Assembly (NCBI RefSeq): GCF_900114705.1
Contig: NZ_FOTW01000004.1
Span: 186,001-250,000 of the forward strand
Origin: Rugamonas rubra
Lineage (GTDB): Bacteria > Pseudomonadota > Gammaproteobacteria > Burkholderiales > Burkholderiaceae_D
Direction of reading: 5' to 3'
DNA length: 64,000 bases
This document shows, piece by piece, positions 49,929 through 59,428 of the stretch (positions within the stretch are counted from its first letter, which is position 1; the number at the start of each line of letters is the position of its first letter). The notes beneath the pieces were generated by a model, which saw nothing but the letters and a program-made list of their open reading frames with translations, was not told the DNA's origin and did no database searches. The translations under genes and the position numbers were made by a program.

Positions 49929-50492
49929 TCAATCGACGGTTGACAGCGCCGGCTGGAACACCTGCCGGTACAGATGGCGCAGCTCGGTCGCGCCGAGCGA
50001 TTTCTCGCGCTTGTGCTCGGCCAGCTCCGGCGCGCCGTGGCGGCTGCGGTAGGCGCCGCCGGCGCCCAGCACCAGGGTGTCGACCAGCCGCGCCGAGGCG
50101 ATCTGCGCGACGAACACCAGCACGCAGCCGACCTCGTGCGGCGTCAGCGCCTGCGCCGTGTGGCCCACCGCCACCAGCACCTGGGCCTGCGGATTGGCCC
50201 CCTGCGCGTGCTGGATGCGGCCCAGCAGGGCGCCGTGGTCCTGCCGTTCCAGCTCGTCCGGTTGAATCAGCACGACGATGACGCCGGCGGCGGCCAGTGT
50301 CGCCTCGCTGTATTTGTGGTCGGCCATGTCGATCACCACGTCGTCATAGGGCTGGCGCAGGTCGACCTGCGCCGGGCCGTGCTGGCGCGACAGCAGCAGC
50401 ACCTTGCTGCCGGCCGAGGCGCGCAGCTGGGCCAGTTGCTGGGCCAGGTCGGACGCTTGATGGCCGTCCGTGCCGGTCAGGGCGACGATCAC
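49929..50492 (-). CDS. ParA-like protein lacking the P-loop
   Basis: 187 aa from a GTG at 50492 that overlaps the DapA-like stop (GTGA). It aligns with the ParA-like protein at 48297: IVALTGTDGHQASDLAQQLA against IIAIANQNGGSGKTVVANNL, VVIDMADH against ILIDTEGR, and the ends GATELRHLYRQVFQP against AAAEMNALYKEVFIP. The Walker A lysine and glycines are missing, so ATP hydrolysis is unlikely. It also lacks the four cysteines. It could act as a non-catalytic partner of the other protein (inference). Confidence 0.8.
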   Translation of the reverse strand: MIVALTGTDGHQASDLAQQLAQLRASAGSKVLLLSRQHGPAQVDLRQPYDDVVIDMADHKYSEATLAAAGVIVVLIQPDELERQDHGALLGRIQHAQGANPQAQVLVAVGHTAQALTPHEVGCVLVFVAQIASARLVDTLVLGAGGAYRSRHGAPELAEHKREKSLGATELRHLYRQVFQPALSTVD

Positions 50493-51445
50493 ATGGCCCC
50501 CACGGTGGCCACCTGCGGCAGGCGGAAAGACTCGGGCGGATAGCTGGGCAGCGCCATCAGCGCGTCGACGGCGCAGGCCAGGCCGGCGCGGCTGGCCGCG
50601 CTGGCCGGCGTGAGCGGCTGGCGCAGCTCGTCGCGCAGCAGACCCTGGCGCGCCAGCGCCGCCTTCAAGGGCGCCGGGTTCGGTTCGGCGTAGAGCAGAT
50701 GGATCAGCGGCTGCAGGCGGCGGAACAGGGCGCGCGCGGCGTCGAGGCGCCCGGCGCGCACCAGGTCGTACAACTGCACGTACAGGTCGGGGCGGATGTG
50801 CGCCGCCGCCGAGATGGCGCCGTGGCCGCCGGCGCACAGGGCGCCGAACAGCAGGGCGTCGTCGCCGCACAGCACGGCCAGCGGGGTCTGCTCGACCAGG
50901 TCGCTTATCTGTTGCAAGTTGCCGCCGGCCTCCTTGATGGCGGCGAACTGGGGCCGCTCGGCCAGCTGGCGCGCGGTGGCCGGCGCCAGGTTGGCGCCGC
51001 TGCGGGCCGGCACGTTGTCGAGCACGATGCGCTGCCCGGTGGCGTCGGCGATCACCTCGAAGTGGCGGCGCAGGCCGTCCTGCGAGGGCCGCACATAGCA
51101 CGGCGTGGAGACCAGGTAGCCGGCCAGCTCGAGCTCGTCGAACTGCAGCGCCTTGCTGGCTGCGGCGTAGGTGTCGGCGCCGCTGATGCCCATCATGACG
51201 GGGCAGCGCTTGCCGGCCGTCTCCAGCACGGCGGCCAGCGCCGAGCCTTGCTCGGCCAGGTCGAGCTGGGCCGCCTCGCCGGTGCTGCCACAGACCACCA
51301 GGCCGTGCACGCCTTGCTTGATGATGCGGTCGGCCAGCAACTGCAGGCGGTTCAGGTCGACTTCGCCGTCACGCAGCGGCGTGACCAGCGGCACCCAGAT
51401 GCCACGCAGCGGCGCGCTGCGATGGGAAAAACGCGGACTTGACAT
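50489..51445 (-). CDS. DapA/DHDPS-family aldolase or lyase
   Basis: 318 aa TIM-barrel enzyme of the dihydrodipicolinate synthase/N-acetylneuraminate lyase superfamily. Schiff-base lysine is in FAAIKEAGGN; the GTTGES-type loop reads CGSTGEAAQL, and the catalytic Tyr is in STPCYVRPSQ. The departures from TPYYNKP and GTTGE mean true DapA activity is not certain. ATG at 51445 is chosen; the frame runs open further upstream through the promoter. It is the first gene of a two-gene operon with the P-loop-less ParA-like gene and is divergent from kdp. Confidence 0.85.
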   Translation of the reverse strand: MSSPRFSHRSAPLRGIWVPLVTPLRDGEVDLNRLQLLADRIIKQGVHGLVVCGSTGEAAQLDLAEQGSALAAVLETAGKRCPVMMGISGADTYAAASKALQFDELELAGYLVSTPCYVRPSQDGLRRHFEVIADATGQRIVLDNVPARSGANLAPATARQLAERPQFAAIKEAGGNLQQISDLVEQTPLAVLCGDDALLFGALCAGGHGAISAAAHIRPDLYVQLYDLVRAGRLDAARALFRRLQPLIHLLYAEPNPAPLKAALARQGLLRDELRQPLTPASAASRAGLACAVDALMALPSYPPESFRLPQVATVGAM

Positions 51446-51485
51446 ACCGACTCTCTGCTGTTGGGGTATGGAAAGGGTAGTCCTT

Positions 51486-51539
51486 CCCCCGTAAAAAGAG
51501 TCTAAATAGTCGCGCCGCGATGGTAAACAAGGCGTAAAC
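51486..51539 (-). promoter_or_regulatory. Promoter of the DapA-like/ParA-like operon
   Basis: On the minus strand two GTTTAC copies with 11-base spacing (complement of 51534-51539 and 51523-51528), then 17 bases between TTTACC (51527-51522) and TAGACT (51504-51499), a plausible -35/-10 pair. The run TTTAGACTCTTTTTACGG repeats the promoter of the other ParA-like operon at 47881-47898 with two changes. Confidence 0.6.
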
Positions 51540-51608
51540 GCCGTCCGCCGCGGCGTTTCAATACATCTCGGCAATGGCGCCGTGGCGGCGCGCCCGCGGG
51601 TGTTGTTT

Positions 51609-51659
51609 TTTACATCTTGTTTACACCCCTCCGACAAGTCTTTACAAAACTTTTAGACG
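51609..51659 (+). promoter_or_regulatory. kdp promoter region with repeated TTTACA
   Basis: TTTACA occurs at 51609 and 51620 (11-base period) and again at 51641; the second copy continues as TTTACACCCCTCC, close to the E. coli KdpE-site pattern recalled from the literature. TTTTAGACG at 51651-51659 with CCGACA 17 bases earlier reads as the -10/-35 pair. Expected to drive kdp expression under potassium limitation via KdpE. Confidence 0.55.
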
Positions 51660-51710
51660 CTTCTGGCTAAGCTTTCAACTATCAAAACAAGACCTGTGAG
51701 GGTGGAAAAA

Positions 51711-51803
51711 ATGGACATCGTGTTTATCGGTGCAATCGTCGTCTTTACGGCAATCTGCTGGGCTTTCGCCATTGGCTGCGCCAAGCTGGGGGATCAGGAA
51801 TGA
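51711..51803 (+). CDS. Small membrane peptide upstream of kdpF (30 aa)
   Basis: One hydrophobic helix ([20 protein letters not shown]) and a short acidic tail. Preceded by a GTGAGGGTGG site and ending with TGA that overlaps the kdpF ATG (ATGA). It is not one of the classical kdp subunits; its position as first gene of the operon and its overlap suggest it is translated. It might stabilise the Kdp complex as KdpF does (inference). Confidence 0.7.
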   Translation: MDIVFIGAIVVFTAICWAFAIGCAKLGDQE

Positions 51804-51889
51804 ACACCTTTTATCTGATTGGAGCGCTGGCCTCGGCCGGCTTGCTGGTGTATCTGGTAGTGGCCTTGCTGAAAGCGGAGGAACTGTAA
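51800..51889 (+). CDS. kdpF: K(+)-transporting ATPase subunit KdpF
   Basis: 29 aa, a single membrane helix ([20 protein letters not shown]) ending AEEL, the usual KdpF form. It stabilises the KdpFABC complex. Start overlaps the preceding peptide stop, and its last base is the first base of the kdpA start (TAATG). Confidence 0.9.
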   Translation: MNTFYLIGALASAGLLVYLVVALLKAEEL

Positions 51890-53694
51890 TGACTATGCAA
51901 TCGTTTATGCTGCTGGCGGCATTCCTGGTGGTGCTGCTGGCGCTGTCCTACCCGCTCGGCATTTTGCTGGCCCGCGTCGGCGACGGCACGGCCGTGCCCG
52001 GCATGGGCTGGCTCGCCAAGCTCGAGAAGCTGCTCTACCGCCTGGCCGGCGTCTCGCCCGAACAGGGCATGGGCTGGAAATCCTACGCCGTCGCGCTGCT
52101 GCTGTTCAACGGCATCGGCGCTCTGGCCGTTTACGCCGTGCAGCGCCTGCAGGCCTGGCTGCCGCTCAATCCTCAGGGCATGGCCAACATCAGTCCCGAC
52201 TCGTCGTTCAACACGGCGGTCAGCTTTGTCACCAATACCAACTGGCAGGGCTACGGCGGTGAAACGACCATGAGCTATCTGAGCCAGATGCTGGTGCTGG
52301 CCGGACAAAACTTCTTCTCGGCGGCGACCGGCATGGCCGTCGCCTACGCGCTGATCCGTGGCTTCTCGTCGCGCTCGGCCAAGTCGATCGGCAACTTCTG
52401 GGTCGACATGACCCGCTCGACCCTGTACATCCTGCTGCCGCTGTCGCTGATCTTCGCCGTGTTCCTGATCGGCCAGGGCGCGATCCAGAACTTCTCGGCA
52501 TATAAAGATGTGACCTTGCTCGACCCGGTCACCTATAGCCAGCCGAAAGTCGGCGCCGACGGCCAGCCGCTGAAGGACGCCGCCGGCCAGGTCGTCACCG
52601 AAACGGTGACCGCCAGCACCCAGACCATCGCCATGGGCCCGGTCGCCTCGCAGGAGGCGATCAAGCTGCTCGGCACCAACGGCGGCGGCTTCTTCAACGT
52701 CAATTCGGCCCACCCGTTCGAGAATCCGACGGCGCTGGCCAACTTCTTCCAGATGATCGCCATCTTCATCATCCCGGCCGGCCTGTGCTTCGCCTTCGGC
52801 CGCATGGTCGGCGACAAGCGCCAGGGTTGGGCCGTGCTGGCGGCGATGACGGTGCTGTTCGTCGTCGCCACGGTGGCGGCGCAGAGCGCCGAGCAGCAAA
52901 CCCTGCCCGCGCTGCAGGCGATGGGCGTCGACCAGAGCGCGACGGCGCTGCAATCGGGCGGCAACATGGAAGGCAAGGAGACCCGCTTCGGCATCAGCGC
53001 CTCCGGCCTGTTCGCGGCGGTGACCACGGCCGCCTCCTGCGGCGCGGTCAACTCCATGCACGACTCCTACACGCCGCTGGGCGGCGCCGTGCCGATGCTG
53101 CTGATGCAACTCGGCGAGGTGGTCTTCGGCGGCGTCGGCTCGGGCCTGTACGGCATGCTGGTCTTCGCCATCATGACGGTGTTCATCGCCGGCCTGATGA
53201 TCGGCCGCACGCCGGAATACCTGGGCAAGAAGATCCAGGCGCATGAAATGAAGATGACCTCGATCGCCATCCTGGTCACCCCCACCCTGGTGCTGGCCGG
53301 CACCGCCATCGCCGTCATGCTGGACGCCGGCAAGGCCGGCATCCTCAATCCGGGCGCGCACGGCTTCTCCGAGGTGCTGTACGCCTTCAGTTCGGCCGCC
53401 AACAACAACGGCAGCGCCTTCGCCGGCCTGTCCGCCAACACGCCGTTCTACAACACCATGCTGGCCATCGCCATGTGGTTCGGCCGCTTCGCCGTGATCG
53501 TGCCGGTGCTGGCGATCGCCGGTTCGCTGGCCGGCAAAAAGCGCCTGGAGGCCAACTCCGGCACCATGCCGACGCACGGGCCGATGTTCGTCGGCCTGCT
53601 GATCGGCGTGGTCGCGCTGGTCGGCGTGCTGAACTATGTGCCGGCCGTCGCGCTCGGTCCGGTGGTCGAACACCTCCAGGTGTTCGCCAAGTAA
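51889..53694 (+). CDS. kdpA: K(+)-transporting ATPase channel subunit KdpA
   Basis: 601 aa, ten membrane helices, potassium-selective channel-like subunit of the high-affinity Kdp pump. Selectivity-filter-type loops are visible ([50 protein letters not shown]). Starts with the ATG at 51889, sharing bases with the kdpF stop. The long upstream extension of the same frame overlaps kdpF and is shadow. Confidence 0.98.
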   Translation: MTMQSFMLLAAFLVVLLALSYPLGILLARVGDGTAVPGMGWLAKLEKLLYRLAGVSPEQGMGWKSYAVALLLFNGIGALAVYAVQRLQAWLPLNPQGMANISPDSSFNTAVSFVTNTNWQGYGGETTMSYLSQMLVLAGQNFFSAATGMAVAYALIRGFSSRSAKSIGNFWVDMTRSTLYILLPLSLIFAVFLIGQGAIQNFSAYKDVTLLDPVTYSQPKVGADGQPLKDAAGQVVTETVTASTQTIAMGPVASQEAIKLLGTNGGGFFNVNSAHPFENPTALANFFQMIAIFIIPAGLCFAFGRMVGDKRQGWAVLAAMTVLFVVATVAAQSAEQQTLPALQAMGVDQSATALQSGGNMEGKETRFGISASGLFAAVTTAASCGAVNSMHDSYTPLGGAVPMLLMQLGEVVFGGVGSGLYGMLVFAIMTVFIAGLMIGRTPEYLGKKIQAHEMKMTSIAILVTPTLVLAGTAIAVMLDAGKAGILNPGAHGFSEVLYAFSSAANNNGSAFAGLSANTPFYNTMLAIAMWFGRFAVIVPVLAIAGSLAGKKRLEANSGTMPTHGPMFVGLLIGVVALVGVLNYVPAVALGPVVEHLQVFAK

Positions 53695-53756
53695 AACCCT
53701 TTGACGGGGCGGAGTGCGCCGAGCGCCTCCGCCGCCGATAAACCCAGGAGTACAAG

Positions 53757-55871
53757 ATGCCAAACGCCCAACCATCTCAGAAAGAGATGACGATTTTTAC
53801 CAACCCGCCCGCCAAGTCGCTCAAGCTGTTCGACTCGGTGCTGCTGGTCCCGGCGATCATTGAATCGTTCAAGAAACTCGACCCGCGCACCCAGTTGCGC
53901 AGCCCGGTGATGTTCGTCGTCTACGTCGGCAGCATCATCACCACGCTGCTGTACTTCCAGGCGCTGTTCGGCCAGGGCGAGGCCAACCCCGGCTTCATCC
54001 TCGCCACCAGCATCTGGCTGTGGTTCACCGTGTTGTTCGCCAACTTCGCCGAGGCGCTGGCCGAGGGCCGCAGCAAGGCCCAGGCGGCCTCGCTGCGCAG
54101 CCTGAAGCAGAGCGTGATGGCCAAGAAGCTGGCCAGCCCGCGCCACGGCACCACCTGGCTGCCGGCCACCGCCACCGACCTGCGCAAAGGCCACTTCATC
54201 CTGGTCGAGGCCGGTGACGTGATCCCCATCGACGGCGAGGTCATCGAAGGCGTCGCCTCGGTCGACGAGAGCGCCATCACCGGCGAGTCCGCGCCGGTGA
54301 TCCGCGAGTCCGGCGGCGACTTCTCCTCCGTCACCGGCGGCACCCGCGTGCTGTCGGACTGGCTGGTGGTGAAGGTCACCGCCAACCCGGGCGAGACCTT
54401 CCTCGACCGCATGATCTCGATGGTCGAAGGCGCCAAGCGCCAGAAGACGCCGAACGAGATCGCCCTGACCATCCTGCTGGTGGCGCTGACCATCGTGTTC
54501 CTGATCGTCACCGTGACCCTGCTGCCGTTCTCGCTGTTCTCGGTCGAGGCGGCCAAGGCCGGCACGCCGATCTCCATCACCGTGCTGATCGCGTTGCTGG
54601 TCTGCCTGATCCCGACCACCATCGGCGGCCTGCTGTCGGCCATCGGCGTGGCCGGCATGAGCCGCATGATGCAGGCCAACGTGATCGCCACCTCCGGCCG
54701 CGCCGTCGAGGCGGCCGGCGACGTCGACGTGCTGCTGCTGGACAAGACCGGCACCATCACCCTGGGCAACCGCCAGGCCGCCGCCTTTTTCGCCGCCCCC
54801 GGCGTGACCGAGCAGCAGCTGGCCGACGTGGCCCAGTTGGCCTCGCTGGCCGACGAGACGCCGGAAGGCCGCAGCATCGTGGTGCTGGCCAAGCAGCGCT
54901 TCAACATCCGCGAACGCGAGATGGCCGGCCTGAACGCCGTCTTCGTGCCGTTCTCGGCCAACACCCGCATGAGCGGCGTCGACATCGGCGCACGCCATGT
55001 CCGCAAGGGCGCCGCCGACTCGGTGAAGAAGTATGTCGAGGCGCTGGGCCAGCCGTATCCGGCCGAGGTGGGGCGCGCCGTGGACGACGTGTCGCGCCGC
55101 GGCAGCACGCCGCTGGTGGTGGTCGACGACGGCCGCGTCATGGGCGTGGTCGAGCTGAAGGACATCGTCAAGGGCGGCATCAAGGAGCGCTTCGCCGAGC
55201 TGCGCCGCATGGGGATTAAAACCGTGATGATCACCGGCGACAACAAGCTGACCGCCGCCGCCATCGCCGCCGAGGCCGGCGTCGACGACTTCCTGGCCGA
55301 GGCCACGCCTGAGGACAAGCTCAAGCTGATCCGCAGCTACCAGGCCGAAGGCCGCCTGGTGGCGATGACCGGCGACGGCACCAACGACGCGCCGGCGCTG
55401 GCCCAGGCCGACGTCGCCGTGGCGATGAACTCGGGCACCCAGGCCGCCAAGGAGGCCGGCAACATGGTCGACCTGGACTCGAACCCGACCAAGCTGCTCG
55501 AGATCGTCGAGATCGGCAAGCAGATGCTGATGACGCGCGGCTCGCTGACCACCTTCTCGATCTCGAACGACATCGCCAAGTACTTCGCCATCATCCCGGC
55601 GGCGTTTGTCGGCACCTATCCGAGCCTGAAGGCGCTCGACGTGATGCATTTGTCGAGCCCGAACTCGGCGATCATGTCGGCGGTGATCTTCAACGCCCTG
55701 ATCATCGTGTTCCTGATCCCGCTGGCCTTGAAGGGCGTGCAGTACCGCGCCATCGGCGCGGCCGCCCTGTTGCGCCGCAATATCTGGATCTACGGCGTCG
55801 GCGGCATCGTCCTGCCCTTCGTCGGCATCAAGCTGATCGACATGCTGTTGTCGGCGCTGAACCTTATTTAA
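53757..55871 (+). CDS. kdpB: K(+)-transporting P-type ATPase subunit KdpB
   Basis: 704 aa. P-type ATPase with phosphorylated Asp329 in [13 protein letters not shown], actuator motif ITGESAPV and hinge [20 protein letters not shown]. It energises KdpA. The start follows CCCAGGAGTACAAG, 62 bases after kdpA. Membrane segments at about 40-90, 235-290 and the C-terminal part. Confidence 0.98.
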   Translation: MPNAQPSQKEMTIFTNPPAKSLKLFDSVLLVPAIIESFKKLDPRTQLRSPVMFVVYVGSIITTLLYFQALFGQGEANPGFILATSIWLWFTVLFANFAEALAEGRSKAQAASLRSLKQSVMAKKLASPRHGTTWLPATATDLRKGHFILVEAGDVIPIDGEVIEGVASVDESAITGESAPVIRESGGDFSSVTGGTRVLSDWLVVKVTANPGETFLDRMISMVEGAKRQKTPNEIALTILLVALTIVFLIVTVTLLPFSLFSVEAAKAGTPISITVLIALLVCLIPTTIGGLLSAIGVAGMSRMMQANVIATSGRAVEAAGDVDVLLLDKTGTITLGNRQAAAFFAAPGVTEQQLADVAQLASLADETPEGRSIVVLAKQRFNIREREMAGLNAVFVPFSANTRMSGVDIGARHVRKGAADSVKKYVEALGQPYPAEVGRAVDDVSRRGSTPLVVVDDGRVMGVVELKDIVKGGIKERFAELRRMGIKTVMITGDNKLTAAAIAAEAGVDDFLAEATPEDKLKLIRSYQAEGRLVAMTGDGTNDAPALAQADVAVAMNSGTQAAKEAGNMVDLDSNPTKLLEIVEIGKQMLMTRGSLTTFSISNDIAKYFAIIPAAFVGTYPSLKALDVMHLSSPNSAIMSAVIFNALIIVFLIPLALKGVQYRAIGAAALLRRNIWIYGVGGIVLPFVGIKLIDMLLSALNLI

Positions 55872-55884
55872 ACCAGGAGTGAAC

Positions 55885-56469
55885 ATGTCTTCCACCATCC
55901 GTCCCGCCGTCGTCCTGTTCGGCGCGCTGACCCTGATCTGCGGCGTCATCTATCCCTTCGCCGTGACCGGCATCGGCGCCGTCGCCTTCCCCGAGCAGGC
56001 CGGCGGCAGCATCGTCGAGGTCGGCGGCAAGCCGGTCGGCTCCGCGCTGATCGGCCAGTCCTTCTCGTCGCCGAAGTACTTCTGGGGCCGTCCGTCGGCC
56101 ACCGGCCCGATGCCCAACAACGCCGCCGGCTCGAGCGGCTCGAACCTCGGTCCGAGCAATCCGGCATTGACCGACGCCGTCAAGGGCCGCATCGAGGCGC
56201 TGCGCGCCGCCGACCCGGCCAACACGGCGCCGATCCCGGTCGACCTGGTGACGGCCTCGGGCAGCGGCTTGGACCCGGACATCAGCGTCGCCGCCGCGCA
56301 GTACCAGGCGGGGCGCGTCGCCGCCGCCCGCCAGCTCGACCCGGCCAAGGTGCGCGCCCTGATCGAGGCCAAGCAAAGCGGCCAGGTGCTCGGCTTCTTC
56401 GGCGAGCCGCGCGTCAACGTGCTGGCGCTGAACCTGGCGCTGGACGCCGAAACCGGCCGCACGCGCTAA
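55885..56469 (+). CDS. kdpC: K(+)-transporting ATPase subunit KdpC
   Basis: 194 aa, one N-terminal helix ([20 protein letters not shown]) and a periplasmic domain with [16 protein letters not shown] and the conserved [18 protein letters not shown]. The ATG at 55885 has AGGAG five bases upstream; a GTG six bases earlier overlaps that site. It assembles with KdpAB. Confidence 0.97.
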   Translation: MSSTIRPAVVLFGALTLICGVIYPFAVTGIGAVAFPEQAGGSIVEVGGKPVGSALIGQSFSSPKYFWGRPSATGPMPNNAAGSSGSNLGPSNPALTDAVKGRIEALRAADPANTAPIPVDLVTASGSGLDPDISVAAAQYQAGRVAAARQLDPAKVRALIEAKQSGQVLGFFGEPRVNVLALNLALDAETGRTR

Positions 56470-56533
56470 TTGGGACGCGGTATGATCGCGCTTGCGGCAA
56501 TTGGCGCGCATGCCGCTAAGTGAGGGCCTGCCT

Positions 56534-56600
56534 TACCCCACAGGCAAAGGGGTCTGACCCCATGCGGGGTCAGACCCCGGGCGGATCGGGGTGCGGGGTA
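56534..56600. repeat. Palindromic intergenic repeat, family B, copy 5
   Basis: Core GGGGTCTGACCCC, ATGC, GGGGTCAGACCCC at 56549-56578, identical to copy 2, inside an outer pair TACCCCAC / GTGCGGGGTA-type arms. Located between kdpC and kdpD, which are read in the same direction. Confidence 0.9.
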
Positions 56601-56680
56601 GAAACGAAGCTGCCAAGGGCTGCTATGACCTCATTGGCGCTCGACGCCCTTTTGTACTGAACGAAACCGAACCATGACCC

Positions 56681-59428
56681 ATGTTCCCTTCCGATAAGCA
56701 GCGCCCCGATCCGGACACCCTGCTGGCCCAGGTGCAGGCGCAGGAGCGCCGCGCCGTGCGCGGCAAGCTGCGCATCTACTTCGGCGCCTCGGCCGGCGTC
56801 GGCAAGACCTACGCCATGCTGGCGGCGGCGCGCAAGCTGCAGGCCGACGGCCAGGCGGTGCTGGTCGGCGTGGTCGAGACGCACGGCCGCAGCGAGACGG
56901 CGGCCATGCTGGCCGGGCTCGAGGTGCTGCCGCCCAAGCTGGTCGAGTACCGCGGCAAGAGCATCGCCGAGTTCGACATCGACGCGGCGCTGGAGCGCCG
57001 CCCGCCGCTGATCCTGATGGACGAGCTGGCCCACACCAACGCGCCCGGCTCGCGCCACCCCAAGCGCTGGCAGGACGTCGACGAACTGCTCGACGCCGGC
57101 ATCGACGTGCTCAGCACCGTCAACGTTCAGCACCTGGAGAGCCTCAACGACGTGGTCGGCGGCATCACCGGCATCCGCGTCGGCGAGACCGTGCCCGACA
57201 CCGTGTTCGACGACGCCGACGAGGTGGTGCTGGTCGACATTCCGGCCGACGAACTGCTGGCCCGACTGAAGGGCGGCAAGGTCTACCAGGCGCAGCAGGC
57301 CGAACGGGCCTCGAAAAACTTCTTCCGCAAGGGCAACCTGATCGCCCTGCGCGAACTGGCCCTGCGCCGCACCGCCGACCGGGTCGAGGACGACGTGCGC
57401 GCCTACCGCGTCGAGCAGTCGATCAACGGCATCTGGAAGACCGGCGCGGCGCTGCTGGCCTGCGTCGGCCCGCGCCCCGGCGGCGAGCACACGGTGCGCA
57501 GCGCGGCGCGCCTGGCCGGCCAGCTGGGCACCGAGTGGCACGCCATCTACGTCGAAACACCGACCCTGCAGCGGCTGCCGGCGGCGCAGCGCGAGCAGAT
57601 CCTCAACACCCTGAAGCTGGCGCGCGACCTGGGCGCCACCACCGCCGTGGTGTCCGGCGCCGACATCGCCGCCGCCGCCGTCGAGTACGCGCGCGGCAAC
57701 AACCTGTCGAAAATCGTCATGGCGCGCGGCCACCCCACCTGGCCCTGGCGCACGCCGCACATCAAGAGCATCGCCCGCCAGGCGCCCGACATCGACCTGA
57801 TCGAGATCGGCGAGGCCAGCACCGAGCCGGCGCCGGCCAAGCCGGCCGCCGCCGAGGAGCCCGACGGCGAGATCGACAACAGCGGCCGCGCCAAGCGCCG
57901 CCTGCTCGGCTACGGCGGCGCGGCGGCGGCCAGCCTGGCCACCGCGCTGGCCGCCACGCCGCTGCTGGCCTACCTCGACCTGGCCAACATCGCCATGCTG
58001 TTCCTGCTGGTGGTGGTGCTGGTGGCGGTGCGCTTCGGCCGCGGCCCGTCGGTGCTGGCCACCTGTGTCTGCGTGGCCTGCTTCGACTTCTTCTTCGTGC
58101 CGCCGCGCTTCACCTTCGCCGTCTCCGACTTCCAGTACGTGATCACCTTCGTGGTGATGCTGGCGGTGGGCCTGATCACCGGCCACCTGACGGCCGGCCT
58201 GCGCTTCCAGGCGCGCGTCGCCTCTCACCGCGAGGCCCGTTCGCGCGCGCTGTACGAGTTCGCCCGCGAGCTGTCCGGCGCGCTGCAGACCGAGCAGATC
58301 TTCGAGACCACCCAGGGCTTCATCCAGCGCGCCTTCCGCGCCCGCTCGGTGCTGCTGCTGCCCGACGACGACGGCCGCCTGCTGCCGCCGCCGACCGTGC
58401 CGGGCGGCGCCAAGGCGCAGCTGTCGGTGCTCGACAGCGGTATCGCGCAGTGGTCCTTCGACCGCGCCGAGGTGGCCGGCCTGGGCACCGACACGCTGCC
58501 GGCCAGCCGCATCTTCTACCTGCCGCTGGTGGCGCCGATGCGCACCCGGGGCGTGCTGGCGATCGAACCGGAGCAGCGCCGCTGGATACTGATCCCGGAA
58601 CAGCGCCAGCAGCTCGACACCTTCGCCGCCCTGGCCGCCATCGCGCTCGAGCGGGTGCACTACATCGAGGTGGCGCAGAACGCGCTGGTCAACATGGAGT
58701 CCGAGCGGCTGCGCAACTCGCTGCTGGCGGCGCTGTCGCACGATTTGCGCACGCCGCTGACGTCGCTGGTCGGCCTGTCCGAGTCGTTGGCCGGCTCGAA
58801 GCCGGCTCTGTCCGAGGCCCAGCTCGACGTGGCCGCCGCGCTGCACGACGAGGCGCTGCGCATGAGCGCGCTGGTGTCCAACCTGCTCGACATGGCGCGC
58901 ATCCAGAGCGGCGAGATCAAGTTCAACCTGCAGTGGCACGCGCTGGAGGAGGTGGTCGGCAGCGCGCTGCGCGCCAGCGGTTCGCAGCTCAAGGGCCACC
59001 AGGTCGGCACCGAGCTGCCGGCCGGGCTGCCGCTGGTGCGCTTCGACGCCGTGCTGATCGAGCGGGTGCTGTGCAACCTGCTGGAGAACGCCGCCAAGTA
59101 CACGCCGGCCGGTTCGCGCATCGTCGTCACGGCGGCGCTGCACGGCGTCTGGCTCAACGTGATGGTTTATGATGACGGCCCCGGCCTGCCGCACGGCCGC
59201 GAGGAGGCCATCTTCGAAAAATTCACCCGTGGCGAGCGCGAGTCGGCCAAGCCGGGCGTCGGCCTTGGGCTGGCGATCTGCCGCGCCATCGTCGAGGCGC
59301 ACGGCGGCAGCATCCAGGCGGCCGAGTCGCCGGCCGGCGGCGCCGCCTTCGTCTTCACACTGCCGCTGGGCACGCCGCCGGCCATGCCGGATCTGGACGC
59401 CGAACGTATAGGAAACAACGATGAATGA
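56681..59428 (+). CDS. kdpD: Osmosensitive K(+) sensor histidine kinase KdpD
   Basis: 915 aa. KdpD N-terminal domain with Walker A-like GASAGVGKTYAMLAAARKLQ and DELAHTNAPGSRHPKRWQDV; a universal-stress-like domain (about 255-380); four close membrane helices (about 410-505); a GAF-like region; HisKA with phosphorylated His687 (ALSHDLRTPLTSLVGLSESL); and HATPase (NLLENAAKYTPAGSRI, VYDDGPGLP, GVGLGLAICRAIVEAHGG). It senses potassium limitation and phosphorylates KdpE. Stop overlaps the kdpE start by eight bases. Confidence 0.98.
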   Translation: MFPSDKQRPDPDTLLAQVQAQERRAVRGKLRIYFGASAGVGKTYAMLAAARKLQADGQAVLVGVVETHGRSETAAMLAGLEVLPPKLVEYRGKSIAEFDIDAALERRPPLILMDELAHTNAPGSRHPKRWQDVDELLDAGIDVLSTVNVQHLESLNDVVGGITGIRVGETVPDTVFDDADEVVLVDIPADELLARLKGGKVYQAQQAERASKNFFRKGNLIALRELALRRTADRVEDDVRAYRVEQSINGIWKTGAALLACVGPRPGGEHTVRSAARLAGQLGTEWHAIYVETPTLQRLPAAQREQILNTLKLARDLGATTAVVSGADIAAAAVEYARGNNLSKIVMARGHPTWPWRTPHIKSIARQAPDIDLIEIGEASTEPAPAKPAAAEEPDGEIDNSGRAKRRLLGYGGAAAASLATALAATPLLAYLDLANIAMLFLLVVVLVAVRFGRGPSVLATCVCVACFDFFFVPPRFTFAVSDFQYVITFVVMLAVGLITGHLTAGLRFQARVASHREARSRALYEFARELSGALQTEQIFETTQGFIQRAFRARSVLLLPDDDGRLLPPPTVPGGAKAQLSVLDSGIAQWSFDRAEVAGLGTDTLPASRIFYLPLVAPMRTRGVLAIEPEQRRWILIPEQRQQLDTFAALAAIALERVHYIEVAQNALVNMESERLRNSLLAALSHDLRTPLTSLVGLSESLAGSKPALSEAQLDVAAALHDEALRMSALVSNLLDMARIQSGEIKFNLQWHALEEVVGSALRASGSQLKGHQVGTELPAGLPLVRFDAVLIERVLCNLLENAAKYTPAGSRIVVTAALHGVWLNVMVYDDGPGLPHGREEAIFEKFTRGERESAKPGVGLGLAICRAIVEAHGGSIQAAESPAGGAAFVFTLPLGTPPAMPDLDAERIGNNDE

